A DNA stretch of 64,000 nucleotides from Luteibacter sp. UNC138MFCol5.1 (GCF_900110505.1 NZ_FODZ01000005.1:124001-188000); one strand, 5' to 3'; positions 9,222-17,537 are shown, counted from the first letter of the stretch. Numbers and translations are program-made. Notes: a model not told the origin generated them from the sequence alone.

Positions 9222-10502
9222 TCAGAGGCCGAGGGAAATTTCCTCGGCCTCCACCCCCGCCATGTGGATGTGATTGACGAACAGGGAAAACGCGAGCTTG
9301 CCGGCCAGTCCATGCACGTGTTGCATCCATGGCGGCAGGTACCGCGGTTCGGCGATGTCGCCGGCGACGAAGTGCGATTCGAGGCTCAGCACATCGTGCA
9401 ACGCGAGCTTGCCGGCGAACAGGTTGCGCAGGAGATCGAGCCGACGCTGGCGGAGCGCCCAGCGGAAGAACGTGTGCACGGCGAGCAGGCCGCTCAGGTA
9501 GACGTTGTCCTTGGCGAAGGCCGAGCCGCCGGTCAGCGGCACGCCGCGGAACACGCGCTGCGCGGAGTGGAAGCTGTCGGGGACGTTCTGGCCGCATTCG
9601 CGGAAGTAACGGAACACCTCCACGAAATCGGCGCCGTTGAGCGCCATGTCGATCGCGAGGATGCGGAGGCTGATGCGTTTCAGGCGCGAGATGTCGATGG
9701 CGCCCGACATCAGTTCGGCGAACACCGCCAGGCCTTCCTGTGTCGCCGTGACGCGCGGCGACGTGCGTGCCAGCGATGCGAGCACCGGCTGTTCCCTGCC
9801 GTTGAGCGCCGTGAGCGAATGCACGAAGGCTTCGTGCGCCAGCAGCTGGTGACGGTCGTACTCCGTGAAGCGCACGCCACCGCGCAACCGGATGCGCGTC
9901 GCGCCGGCCGCGGCCTTCGCGGTGAGCTCGGGATCGACCTCGACGGCGATCGTGCCGGGCGCGAAGAACGCGTCCAGCCGCTCGGTCATGTCGCGGCGCA
10001 GTTCCTCGGCCGGGATCGTGCCGGTCGCGTCCTCCGTTTCGAGATCGGCGCCGAGTTCGTCCGCCAGGTCGACGAAGTAACGCGCCGCGTCCAGATTGCT
10101 GCGATTGCTGCCGGGAATGGCGTCGCCAGGCTTCCCATAGAGCGCCACCGAGGCCTGCGTCACGCCATCGGTGCCCGCCGCGTCCAGCATCCCGGTCGCG
10201 ACGCGCCAGGATTCCGCCGTCCGCCGGAGGTATTCGGCGATCGGGTGATCTTCGTCGGCCTCGGCCTCGATCGCCTCGAGTTCGGCGCGCGTGTCGCCGA
10301 GGTCCGGCGGCCTGTAACGGATGTCGGGCAGCGAGAGCCGGCCGGCCCCGAATTCGGCGATCAGCCGCTCTTCGACCGACGCCGGCCACGAGATCGTGGG
10401 CAGGATGCGGATGGTGCGGACCGCCGCGAGCAGGCGCTGGTCGAGCGCCGCGTAGCGCTGCATCTCGGGCGAGAGGTGGAACGGGGCGGCCTGGGCGTGC
10501 AT
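9222..10502 (-). CDS. QEGLA-motif (DUF1704 / TIGR02421) protein, putative HExxxH metallopeptidase
   Basis: A 426-residue cytosolic protein with no signal peptide or membrane segment. It carries the two hallmarks of the 'flavohemoglobin expression-modulating QEGLA motif' family: HEAFVH at 223-228 and TQEGLAVFAELM from 254. HExxxH plus a downstream Glu is the metal-binding pattern of the related eukaryotic tyrosine carboxypeptidases MATCAP/KIAA0895L, so a peptidase role is plausible. The bacterial substrate is unknown, and the historical family name reflects a weak phenotype. The gene runs to 10502 (MHAQAAPFHLSPEMQRYAAL) and ends 9 bp from the convergent metalloprotease. It is followed upstream, in the same direction, by the ferredoxin-NADP reductase with a 31-bp gap, so the two may be cotranscribed. 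Confidence 0.8.
   Translation of the reverse strand: MHAQAAPFHLSPEMQRYAALDQRLLAAVRTIRILPTISWPASVEERLIAEFGAGRLSLPDIRYRPPDLGDTRAELEAIEAEADEDHPIAEYLRRTAESWRVATGMLDAAGTDGVTQASVALYGKPGDAIPGSNRSNLDAARYFVDLADELGADLETEDATGTIPAEELRRDMTERLDAFFAPGTIAVEVDPELTAKAAAGATRIRLRGGVRFTEYDRHQLLAHEAFVHSLTALNGREQPVLASLARTSPRVTATQEGLAVFAELMSGAIDISRLKRISLRILAIDMALNGADFVEVFRYFRECGQNVPDSFHSAQRVFRGVPLTGGSAFAKDNVYLSGLLAVHTFFRWALRQRRLDLLRNLFAGKLALHDVLSLESHFVAGDIAEPRYLPPWMQHVHGLAGKLAFSLFVNHIHMAGVEAEEISLGL
9225..9251. terminator. Hairpin between convergent genes
   Basis: GAGGCCGAGG (9225-9234), a 7-base loop GAAATTT, then CCTCGGCCTC (9242-9251) form a perfect 10-bp stem 12 bases after the metalloprotease stop. It overlaps the last codons of the convergent QEGLA-motif gene, whose stop is at 9222-9224. 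There is no long T-run, so efficient intrinsic termination is uncertain. Confidence 0.5.
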
Positions 10503-10533
10503 GGTCGGGAAGTATAGGCCGATGGCCCCGGGA

Positions 10534-11280
10534 TCACCGCGACGAGATGTACTTCTCGCGACGGATGTGCTGCACGGCGAGCCCGTGCTCCTTCAGTGCC
10601 GAAAACGCGGCATCCACCATGTTCGGGTTTCCGCACAGGTAGGCGATATCGCCCTCGGCGCTCGGCTCGAGCTCGGCCAGCATGTCCTGCACGTAGCCCA
10701 GGCGATCGTGTGGACGCGGATTCGGACGCGCGCCCCGCGAGAGGCAGGCGTGGAAATCGAATCCCTCGTGCTCGCGCGCGAACGCCTCGAATTCCTCGCC
10801 ATAGAGCAGTTCGCCCTCGTTGCGCGCGCCGTAGAGCAGCACGAAACGGCAGCCGCGGCTGGCGATCAGCGCCTCGATCTGCGGCAGCATGGCGCGGTAC
10901 GGCGTCACGCCCGTGCCGGTGGCGATCAGGATGTAGCGCCGGTTCGTGTCGCCATCCATGAGACAGAAGCGGCCGTAGGGGCCGCTCGCGTCGATCGTGC
11001 CTCCGTGCTCCAGCTCCCCGAGCAGCTTCGTCGCGGCCCCGCCCTCGACGTAGCTCACGGCGATCTCGATGCGGTCCACCGGGCCCTTGCCGTCGCCCAC
11101 CGTGCCCACGGAATAGCTCCGCTTGGTGGCCTTGCCATCGTCGTAATGGAAGTGGACCTGGAGGAACTGGCCGGGCACGAAGGCCAGCGGCTGGCCGTCC
11201 ACCCGCTCGAAGGACAGGTGCCGCACCGTCGGCGCCAGCATGAAGCTGTCGGCGAGGCGGAGCTGGAATTGTTCGGCCAT
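10534..11280 (-). CDS. fpr: Ferredoxin/flavodoxin-NADP(+) reductase
   Basis: A 248-residue FAD enzyme that moves electrons between NADPH and ferredoxin or flavodoxin in the cytosol. The FAD-binding motif RSYS sits at 54-57 (KRSYSVGT), the NADP-pyrophosphate loop at 121-129 (TGTGVTPYR) and the NADP-binding segment CGNPNMVDAAF at 216-226. Length and motif order fit bacterial FNR. The start at 11280 (MAEQFQLRLADSF) is chosen by homology; the open frame runs on to 11400 but would then cross the divergent ABC-transporter promoter. No strong Shine-Dalgarno is visible. It is divergent from yadG, with an 82-bp shared intergenic region. Confidence 0.88.
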   Translation of the reverse strand: MAEQFQLRLADSFMLAPTVRHLSFERVDGQPLAFVPGQFLQVHFHYDDGKATKRSYSVGTVGDGKGPVDRIEIAVSYVEGGAATKLLGELEHGGTIDASGPYGRFCLMDGDTNRRYILIATGTGVTPYRAMLPQIEALIASRGCRFVLLYGARNEGELLYGEEFEAFAREHEGFDFHACLSRGARPNPRPHDRLGYVQDMLAELEPSAEGDIAYLCGNPNMVDAAFSALKEHGLAVQHIRREKYISSR

Positions 11281-11329
11281 GGAAAGTCTCTGTTGACGCC
11301 GGGGAACGGGGCGGCCCGGCAAAGCCCGG

Positions 11330-11335
11330 TATAAT
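11330..11335 (+). promoter_or_regulatory. Consensus -10 box TATAAT for the ABC exporter operon
   Basis: A perfect TATAAT lies 27 bases upstream of the yadG-like start, which would give a short leader of about 20 bases. The nearest TTGACG (11293-11298) is 31 bp away and cannot be its -35. The box is therefore a -10 with a poor or absent -35. Confidence 0.5.
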
Positions 11336-11362
11336 AGGCGGCTTGTCATCCCGGCGCAGCCC

Positions 11363-12295
11363 ATGACCACTCCCGCTTTGCACGTCAACGATTTACGCAA
11401 GACCTACGGCAACGGGGTCGAGGCCCTCAAGGGCATCTCCCTGACCGTCCAGCCCGGCGATTTCTTCGCCCTGCTGGGCCCCAACGGCGCCGGAAAGTCG
11501 ACCCTGATCGGCATCCTCTCGTCCCTGGTGAACGCCTCGTCGGGCGACGCCGAGGTGTTCGGCGTGTCGATCCACCGGAACCGCAGCGAGGCCATGCGGC
11601 TGATCGGCCTGGTACCCCAGGAGATCAACTTCAACCAGTTCGAAAAGCCTTTCGACATCTGCGTGAACCAGGCCGGTTTCTATGGCATCGGCCGGGCCGA
11701 GGCGTCGGAGCGCGCCGAGAAGTACCTGAAGGAGCTGCGCCTGTGGGACAAGGCGCACCACCAGGCGCGCATGCTCTCGGGCGGCATGAAGCGCCGGCTG
11801 ATGATCGCGCGCGCCATGATGAACGAGCCGAAGCTGCTGATCCTCGACGAGCCCACGGCGGGCGTCGACATCGAGATCCGCCGTTCCATGTGGCAGTTCG
11901 TCAGCGGCATCAACGAGGCCGGGACCACGGTGATCCTCACCACCCACTACCTCGAGGAAGCGGAGCAGCTCTGCCGCAACATCGCGATCATCGACCAGGG
12001 CCGCATCGTCCAGAACACGTCGATGAAGAGCCTGCTCGCCACCCTCGACGTCGAGACCTTCGTGCTCGACGTCTCCGGCGTGCCCGCCGACATGCCCAGC
12101 CTGCCCGGCGTCGTGCTACGCGCGCTGGACGACCATACGATCGAAGCCGAAATGTCCCGTTCGCACGACCTCAACTCGCTCTTCGCGGCCCTGTCGGCGC
12201 ACGGCGTCACCGTGACGTCGATGCGCAACAAGGCCAACCGCCTGGAGGAACTCTTCGTGCGGCTGGTCGAGCACGGCCGGGAGAACGCGGCATGA
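11363..12295 (+). CDS. ABC transporter ATP-binding protein, YadG-type
   Basis: A 310-residue ATPase subunit of an ABC-2 type exporter. Walker A GPNGAGKST lies at 39-47, signature LSGGMKRR at 138-145 and Walker B with D-loop LLILDEPTAGVD at 158-169, followed by the switch His in TTHYLEEAE. The C-terminal ~80 residues (VETFVLDVSGVP..., VTSMRNKANRLEELF) match the extra domain of YadG-like proteins. It overlaps the permease by 4 bases (ATGA), which indicates a two-gene translationally coupled operon. The substrate is unknown; related systems export lipids, glycans or drugs. Confidence 0.9.
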   Translation: MTTPALHVNDLRKTYGNGVEALKGISLTVQPGDFFALLGPNGAGKSTLIGILSSLVNASSGDAEVFGVSIHRNRSEAMRLIGLVPQEINFNQFEKPFDICVNQAGFYGIGRAEASERAEKYLKELRLWDKAHHQARMLSGGMKRRLMIARAMMNEPKLLILDEPTAGVDIEIRRSMWQFVSGINEAGTTVILTTHYLEEAEQLCRNIAIIDQGRIVQNTSMKSLLATLDVETFVLDVSGVPADMPSLPGVVLRALDDHTIEAEMSRSHDLNSLFAALSAHGVTVTSMRNKANRLEELFVRLVEHGRENAA

Positions 12296-13065
12296 GCGCC
12301 TCCACCAACCTCGTCGCGCTGGGCACCATCGTCCGCCGCGAGATCGTCCGCATCCTGCGCATCTGGACGCAGACGCTGATTCCGCCGGCGATCACGATGA
12401 CGCTCTACTTCGTCATCTTCGGCAAGCTGATCGGCAGCCGCATCGGCACGATGCACGGCTTCACGTACATGCAGTACATCGTGCCGGGCCTCGTCATGAT
12501 GAGCATCATCACGAACAGCTACGGCAACATCTCCAGCTCCTTCTTCGGCGCCAAGTTCGGCCGTTTCGTCGAGGAAATGCTGGTGTCGCCGATGCCGAAC
12601 TGGGTGATCCTCCTCGGCTACGTCACGGGCGCGGTGACGCGCGGCGTGATCGTCGGCGCGCTGGTGCTGGTGATCGCCCTGTTCTTCACCGACCTGCACG
12701 TCGCGCACCCGGTCACCACGTTCCTTTCGGTGGTGCTCGGCGCCACGGTGTTCTCGCTCGCCGGTTTCGTCAACGCCGTGTTCGCGAAGAAGTTCGACGA
12801 CATCGCGCTTGTGCCGACCTTCGTGCTCACTCCGCTGACGTACCTCGGCGGCGTCTTCTATTCGGTCGACCTCCTCGGCGAGCCGTGGCGCAGCATCTCG
12901 CTGGTGAATCCCATCCTGTACATGGTCAACGCCTTCCGTTTCGGCGTGCTCGGCGTGAGCGACGTGCCGATCGCCACCGCGTTCGTCGTGATGCTCGTCT
13001 TCGTCGTCGGACTCTCCGCGGTCGCCCTGCGTCTGCTCAAGCGCGGCGTCGGCCTCCGCTCGTAA
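12292..13065 (+). CDS. ABC-2 type transporter permease, YadH-type
   Basis: A 257-residue inner-membrane permease with six hydrophobic stretches (for example LIPPAITMTLYFVIFGKLIG and GVIVGALVLVIALFF). It has the ABC-2 family features YMQYIVPGLVMMSI and LTYLGGVFYSVDLL. The ATG overlaps the ATPase stop (ATGA), so the two are made together and presumably form a homodimeric permease with two ATPases. The following gene starts 11 bases after the stop and may be in the same transcript, though its function is unrelated. Confidence 0.9.
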   Translation: MSASTNLVALGTIVRREIVRILRIWTQTLIPPAITMTLYFVIFGKLIGSRIGTMHGFTYMQYIVPGLVMMSIITNSYGNISSSFFGAKFGRFVEEMLVSPMPNWVILLGYVTGAVTRGVIVGALVLVIALFFTDLHVAHPVTTFLSVVLGATVFSLAGFVNAVFAKKFDDIALVPTFVLTPLTYLGGVFYSVDLLGEPWRSISLVNPILYMVNAFRFGVLGVSDVPIATAFVVMLVFVVGLSAVALRLLKRGVGLRS

Positions 13066-13075
13066 CGGAACCGCG

Positions 13076-13795
13076 ATGCGCGTCAACAAGTACATCAGCG
13101 AAGCCGGCCTCTGCTCCCGCCGCGAGGCCGACGAGCTCCTCGTCGCCGAGCGCGTCACGATCAACGACGAGGTCGTCGGCATGGGCGCCAAGGCGCTGGA
13201 CGGCGACGTCGTCAAGGTCGACGGCGAGGTCGTCGTGGCGCGCACGCTCGTCGCCAGCCCGGCGAAGAGCCGCGGCGTGTACATCGCGCTGAACAAGCCC
13301 GTGGGCATCACCTGCACCACCGACACCACGGTCAGCGGCAACATCGTGGATTTCGTCGACCATGCCCAGCGCATCTTTCCGATCGGCCGCCTGGACAAGG
13401 ATTCCGAGGGCCTGATCCTGCTGACCAGCAACGGGGACATCGTCAACGAGATCCTCCGTGCCGAGAACAACCACGAGAAGGAATACCTCGTCGCGGTGAA
13501 CAAGGCGGTGACGGACGACTTCCTCACCGGGATGGCGCGCGGCGTGCGTATCCACGGACAGATGACGAAGCCCTGCAAGGTGCGACGCATCGCCAAGTTC
13601 GGCTTCTCCATCGTGCTCACGCAGGGCCTGAACCGGCAGATCCGCCTGATGGCCGCCGCGTTCGGCTACCGCGTCACGCAACTGCGCCGCGTGCGGATCA
13701 TCAACGTGAAGCTGGGTCATCTGAAGGTGGGCCAGTGGCGCAACCTCACCGAGGCCGAGCTGAAGGGCCTGCTGCCCGACCGGACGCGCTGGTAG
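13076..13795 (+). CDS. rluF: 23S rRNA pseudouridine synthase, RluF family
   Basis: A 239-residue RNA-modifying enzyme. The N-terminal S4 RNA-binding domain (MRVNKYISEAGLCSRREAD) is followed by the RsuA/RluB/E/F catalytic domain, with Asp107 in the signature GRLDKDSEGLI. TSNGDIVNEILRAENNHEKEY and QGLNRQIRLMAAAFGY fit the RluF subgroup, which modifies U2604 (and U2605 context) of 23S rRNA in E. coli. It lies 10 bp after the permease stop and 47 bp before another ribosome-related gene, dbpA. Confidence 0.88.
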   Translation: MRVNKYISEAGLCSRREADELLVAERVTINDEVVGMGAKALDGDVVKVDGEVVVARTLVASPAKSRGVYIALNKPVGITCTTDTTVSGNIVDFVDHAQRIFPIGRLDKDSEGLILLTSNGDIVNEILRAENNHEKEYLVAVNKAVTDDFLTGMARGVRIHGQMTKPCKVRRIAKFGFSIVLTQGLNRQIRLMAAAFGYRVTQLRRVRIINVKLGHLKVGQWRNLTEAELKGLLPDRTRW

Positions 13796-13802
13796 CCGGG
13801 CG

Positions 13803-13835
13803 TGATCGCACGCCGTCTTTCGCGGCATGCGATCA
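13803..13835. other. Strong hairpin between rluF and dbpA, just ahead of the dbpA start
   Basis: TGATCGCACGCCG (13803-13815) and CGGCATGCGATCA (13823-13835) form a 13-bp stem with one C-A mismatch and a 7-base loop (TCTTTCG). The hairpin ends 7 bases before the dbpA ATG, so it abuts its ribosome-binding region (GGGCGG). There is no T-tract after it. It could cap the rluF message or modulate dbpA translation. Confidence 0.45.
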
Positions 13836-13842
13836 TGGGCGG

Positions 13843-15219
13843 ATGAACGATTTCCAGACCCTCGGCCTCGATCCGGCCCTTCTCTCCACCGTCGAGTCCC
13901 TCGGCTACGGCGGCATGACGGCCATCCAGCGTGAAAGCCTGCCGGCCATCCTGCAAGGCCGCGACGTCATCGCGCAGGCCCGTACGGGCAGCGGCAAGAC
14001 GGCGGCGTTCGGCCTCGGCCTGCTCCAGCGCATCGACGTTTCGCAGATCCGCCTGCAGGCGCTGGTCCTCTGTCCGACACGCGAGCTCGCCGACCAGGTC
14101 AGCAAGGCCATACGCCGGCTCGCGGTCAACATCCCCAACGTCAAGCTCCTTACGCTCTGCGGCGGCATGCCGCTCGGTCCGCAGCTGGCGTCGCTGGAAC
14201 ACGATCCGCACATCGTGGTCGGCACGCCCGGCCGCGTGCAGGAGCACCTCAAGCGCGGCAGCCTGCACGGCGGCGGCATCAAGGTGCTGGTGCTCGACGA
14301 AGCCGACCGGATGCTCGACATGGGCTTCGAGGAAGCGATCGACGACATCGTCGGCCGCATCGCGAAGCACCACCAGACGCTCCTGTTTTCCGCGACCTAT
14401 CCGGATGCGATTCGCGCGGTGAGCGGGCGGGTGCAGAAGGATCCGCTGGAGGTGACCGTCGAGGAAGGCCACGACGCCACCACGATCGAACAGCGCGTGG
14501 TCGAGGTGGAACCGCCGGTGAAGGTCGACGTGCTCGCCCGTATCCTCACCCAGGAGAAGCCGGAGGCCGCACTGGTCTTCTGCAACATGCGCAAGGACAC
14601 CGAAGCCGTCGCGGCGGAACTGGACCGCCGCGGCTTTTCCGCCCTGGCCCTGCATGGCGACCTCGACCAGCGCGATCGCGACGAGGTGCTCGTTCGCTTC
14701 GCGAACCACAGTTGCGGGGTGCTCGTGGCGACCGACGTCGCGGCGCGAGGCCTCGACATTGCCGGGCTGCCGCTCGTCGTCAGCTTCGACGTGGCGCACG
14801 ATCCGGACACGCACACGCACCGCGTCGGCCGCACGGGCCGCGCGGGTGCGAGCGGGCTGGCGATCGTGCTCGCCGGCTCGCGCGAACTGAACAAGCTGCG
14901 GGCGATCGAGGAACGCATCGGCGCGCCGCTGCCGCGCCATCCGGCGAAACCGGCCAACGAGGCACGCAAGGTGCTGAATCTCGCCCCGATGAAGACCCTC
15001 GTCATCGATGGCGGACGCAAGGACAAGATGCGGCCCGGCGACATCCTCGGCGCGCTCACCGGCGATGCCGGTCTCGACGGCAAGGACATCGGCAAGATCG
15101 ACGTCTACGCCACGCGCGCCTATGTCGCGATCCGGCGGGACCTCGCGAACAAGGCGCTCGAGCGCCTGCGCGCCGGAAAGATCAAGGGCCGCAGCTTTCG
15201 CGTGCGGCCCCTGGGCTGA
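13843..15219 (+). CDS. dbpA: ATP-dependent RNA helicase DbpA
   Basis: A 458-residue DEAD-box helicase that acts in 50S subunit assembly. Q-motif region MTAIQRESLPAIL, motif I ARTGSGKT (46-53), motif II DEAD (152-155), motif III SAT in LLFSATYP and motif VI HRVGRTGRAG are all present. The last ~75 residues (MKTLVIDGGRKDKMRPGDIL..., KIDVYATRAYVAI) are the DbpA RNA-binding domain that recognises hairpin 92 of 23S rRNA. Length matches E. coli DbpA. The start at 13843 (MNDFQTLGLDPALL) fits the family; the open frame upstream overlaps rluF. It is convergent with the deaminase-fold gene, 20 bp apart. Confidence 0.93.
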   Translation: MNDFQTLGLDPALLSTVESLGYGGMTAIQRESLPAILQGRDVIAQARTGSGKTAAFGLGLLQRIDVSQIRLQALVLCPTRELADQVSKAIRRLAVNIPNVKLLTLCGGMPLGPQLASLEHDPHIVVGTPGRVQEHLKRGSLHGGGIKVLVLDEADRMLDMGFEEAIDDIVGRIAKHHQTLLFSATYPDAIRAVSGRVQKDPLEVTVEEGHDATTIEQRVVEVEPPVKVDVLARILTQEKPEAALVFCNMRKDTEAVAAELDRRGFSALALHGDLDQRDRDEVLVRFANHSCGVLVATDVAARGLDIAGLPLVVSFDVAHDPDTHTHRVGRTGRAGASGLAIVLAGSRELNKLRAIEERIGAPLPRHPAKPANEARKVLNLAPMKTLVIDGGRKDKMRPGDILGALTGDAGLDGKDIGKIDVYATRAYVAIRRDLANKALERLRAGKIKGRSFRVRPLG

Positions 15220-15239
15220 GCGGACGTCCGCGGCGGAAG

Positions 15240-16160
15240 CTACCGGTTCGTGCACATCGACGTGGAGGCTTCGTCGGTGGACTCGACCTCGGAGCTCATC
15301 CTCACGACGTTGACCGGCGGAGCGAAATGCGTGGTCAGTTCGTCCGCGAGGACGTTCCGCAGGTTGCGGATGACCGCGAGTGCCGGCGTCATCGTTTGCG
15401 GCGAATGCGGACTGCCTTCGACGTAGTTGATGTGCACGTCCGCCCGGGCTTCCACCGAGAACTGCTGGAAGGCGGCATGGCAGGAGGGGCATGGCTGCTG
15501 GCTGACGAACCCGAGGAGGCGTCCGCCCGCCGGGATCAAACCGCTGGATATGTCCCGCATGATCGCCTGCAAGACCTTGATCTCGGCGTCGTTGGCGCGG
15601 TTCGGCGTGCCGGGCGTCACCGGTTGCGGCGTCACGTCCGACCAGGTGGGCGCGCCGACGGAACCGAAGCTGACGACGTTGTCCTCGTTGAAATAGTTCC
15701 TCGTCGGCATCGGCGGCACCTCGAGGTGTCGCGCGCCGCGATAGGCCGTATTGATGAGCTCGGAAAAGGGGCGGCCCGATACACCCAGATAGATGCGCGC
15801 GTGTTCCACACCCTCCACGGTATAGGTGTACTGGAAATGCGAGAAGGTGGCGCGGCGGATCTGCTGCTGGAAGCGCAGCAATTCGGCCGCGTCGGCGGCG
15901 CGTCCGCCGTGGCCCGCGAAGGCTTCCTGCAACCATCGCCGCATGCCGAAGGCATAGCGGCGCATGGGCACGGCGAGCCATGTCTGCATGAAGTACTCGT
16001 CGTCGTTCGCGACCGCCAGCATGGTGACCCTGCCGTCCCCGCCTGCTTCCGCGTGGCGCGGCAGGCCTCCGACAACGAGCGTGGCGAGCATCGCCGCGCC
16101 CAGCATGCGGCCCCGGAAAAGGGACCTCCGGCGCCAGGAGGGAATGGTGGACGGCATCAT
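15240..16160 (-). CDS. Exported cytidine-deaminase-fold protein (putative secreted deaminase)
   Basis: A 306-residue exported protein. Two zinc-site motifs of the deaminase fold are visible: Asp191-Ala-Glu193 in RANDAEIKVLQAIM, where Asp would replace the usual His or Cys, and Cys224/Cys227 in SQQPCPSCHAAF. They are 31 residues apart, the spacing of HAE/CAE...PCxxC deaminases. The preceding strand-like YLGVSGRPFSELI also recalls bacterial toxin deaminases. The N-terminus (MMPSTIPSWRRRSLFRGRML, hydrophobic stretch, AEA) has RRxLF before the hydrophobic core and may be a Tat signal, which would suit a metalloenzyme folded in the cytoplasm. The ATG at 16160 overlaps the upstream stop (ATGA) and has GGGAGGA 6-7 bases before it. 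Substrate and target are unknown; it could be a polymorphic-toxin-type effector. I do not recognise a named family. Confidence 0.6.
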   Translation of the reverse strand: MMPSTIPSWRRRSLFRGRMLGAAMLATLVVGGLPRHAEAGGDGRVTMLAVANDDEYFMQTWLAVPMRRYAFGMRRWLQEAFAGHGGRAADAAELLRFQQQIRRATFSHFQYTYTVEGVEHARIYLGVSGRPFSELINTAYRGARHLEVPPMPTRNYFNEDNVVSFGSVGAPTWSDVTPQPVTPGTPNRANDAEIKVLQAIMRDISSGLIPAGGRLLGFVSQQPCPSCHAAFQQFSVEARADVHINYVEGSPHSPQTMTPALAVIRNLRNVLADELTTHFAPPVNVVRMSSEVESTDEASTSMCTNR

Positions 16161-17410
16161 GGCGTCCTCCCGCACTGTTTCATCGAGACGTGACGCAGCA
16201 CCATGTCGCCTTGTCGCATGGACATCTGGCCGACCGATACCAACCGGTTGGCTGCCTTCGCCTCCGCCATGTCCAGGGTGACGATGCGGTCCAGCTGGCC
16301 GTCGAGTGGAATGCCGAGGTGCCCCAGGCTGCTGGATTGCAGGGGTGAGGCAAGGTTCTGAAGCGAGGTCGACAGGCTCTCGCCGGAGATGTCGCCGACA
16401 GCCAGCACTTCATCGATGATCGCCTGCCCGTACCACCGGTGGATCGCGCGGTCGGTCGCGTCGGCGAGGCACAGCGGGCGAGGATCCGCGCCGCCCATGC
16501 CGGCCTTCGCGGGGTCGTGCCTGCCGTTCGGCAGGCAGGCGTCGGTGCCGCCCGGCATGCCCTCCCGATACGCGGCCGCGATTCGCGCCAGTCGCAGGTT
16601 GGCAGGCAGCGCCGGGAACCCGTATCGATTGGTGGCGCTCGTCGCGCGCCAGGTCGAGAGCTCGCCGTCGAGCAGCTGGATCAGATAGTGCATGTCGGAC
16701 CGGTGCGGCTGGCCATGACGCGCGGGATCGAGGAAGCGTCCGATGACGTCGCTGCGCAGACCTCGCTCGTACCAGGCGTCCCGCGGCGTGTCGAGCAGCC
16801 TCTCGCGCAGCACCTGCAGGGCCATCGCGTAGTTGGCCTGCATCGCCGGCCGGCCGATATCGAGTATGCCGCGCATGCACGCTTTGTAGATATCCGCATC
16901 GACACCCGCCTTCAGGATGTGGGGAACGCCCCACGCGCCGTCGCGCAGGTCGTCCGGCACAGGCGCTTCACGCATCGCGGTGGCCTTGGTGTAACCGAGG
17001 TCGCGGACTTTCCAGTCATGCAACTGCCGCTGCGTCATGGCTTCGCGGCCTTCCGCGACGAGGTACATGGCCTCCCGCGTCGGTTCGTCGACCGGTGAGA
17101 GCGAGACGTTCTCCCTGAGTTCGGCATAAGGCGTCTCGTCGCCGCCGAACACCCATCGCGAGTAGGAGGCATCGGTCGACTCGTTGATGTAGGCATGCGT
17201 CTGCCCCGCCGCCGCGTACTCCCGCAGGAGGGCGAGCACCGCGTCCTTTCGCCAGAACACTTCGGACGGCACAGGCTCGGTCGAGTATCCGAACCCCTGA
17301 TCGAGCGTCGCGGCGGCGACGGTCGTGCCCGGCAATGCGAGCGCGACGGCAAGTGCGTACCGGATGCGCGGCGAAACGCGAGGCCTCCCTCGTCGGGGCG
17401 CGCTGGCCAT
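16157..17410 (-). CDS. Exported protein of unknown function, translationally coupled to the deaminase-fold gene
   Basis: A 417-residue protein I cannot assign. The start at 17410 has AGGAG 8 bases upstream and gives a signal peptide: an Arg-rich n-region (MASAPRRGRPRVSPRIRY), hydrophobic core ALAVALALPG and cleavage near TVAA-ATLD. An upstream in-frame ATG at 17431 would place that Shine-Dalgarno inside the gene. The mature part is mostly helical-looking and polar, with no membrane segment. Its few cysteines (YKACMRG, TDACLPNG, RPLCLADA, MKQCGRTP) could form disulfides in the periplasm. It ends in a 4-base overlap with the deaminase-fold gene, so the pair are expressed together. It may be a carrier, partner or periplasmic antagonist of the deaminase; this is inference from order only. 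Confidence 0.6.
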   Translation of the reverse strand: MASAPRRGRPRVSPRIRYALAVALALPGTTVAAATLDQGFGYSTEPVPSEVFWRKDAVLALLREYAAAGQTHAYINESTDASYSRWVFGGDETPYAELRENVSLSPVDEPTREAMYLVAEGREAMTQRQLHDWKVRDLGYTKATAMREAPVPDDLRDGAWGVPHILKAGVDADIYKACMRGILDIGRPAMQANYAMALQVLRERLLDTPRDAWYERGLRSDVIGRFLDPARHGQPHRSDMHYLIQLLDGELSTWRATSATNRYGFPALPANLRLARIAAAYREGMPGGTDACLPNGRHDPAKAGMGGADPRPLCLADATDRAIHRWYGQAIIDEVLAVGDISGESLSTSLQNLASPLQSSSLGHLGIPLDGQLDRIVTLDMAEAKAANRLVSVGQMSMRQGDMVLRHVSMKQCGRTP

Positions 17411-17520
17411 AACCCTTACTCCTGAGATCATGATCGTCCTTGTCAGACCGCGTGGATCGCGGCCCGGCCATTCTTGGCTCCGTAGCCCGCGAAACGTAGC
17501 GTCGTCGTCGGTCGCGAGCC

Positions 17521-17537
17521 GTCGGGCTCCGCCCGAC
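17521..17537. terminator. Short perfect hairpin downstream of hrpB
   Basis: GTCGGGC TCC GCCCGAC forms a 7-bp stem with a 3-base loop, about 50 bases after the hrpB stop on the minus strand and before the start of the exported two-gene unit. No T-tract follows, so its terminator strength is doubtful. It does mark a boundary between the hrpB transcript and the next unit. Confidence 0.35.

Noticed and set aside
11293-11335. TTGACG and TATAAT ahead of the yadG-like gene as a complete sigma-70 promoter
   Set aside because: They are 31 bp apart, far from the 16-18 bp required; only the -10 box is kept as a feature.
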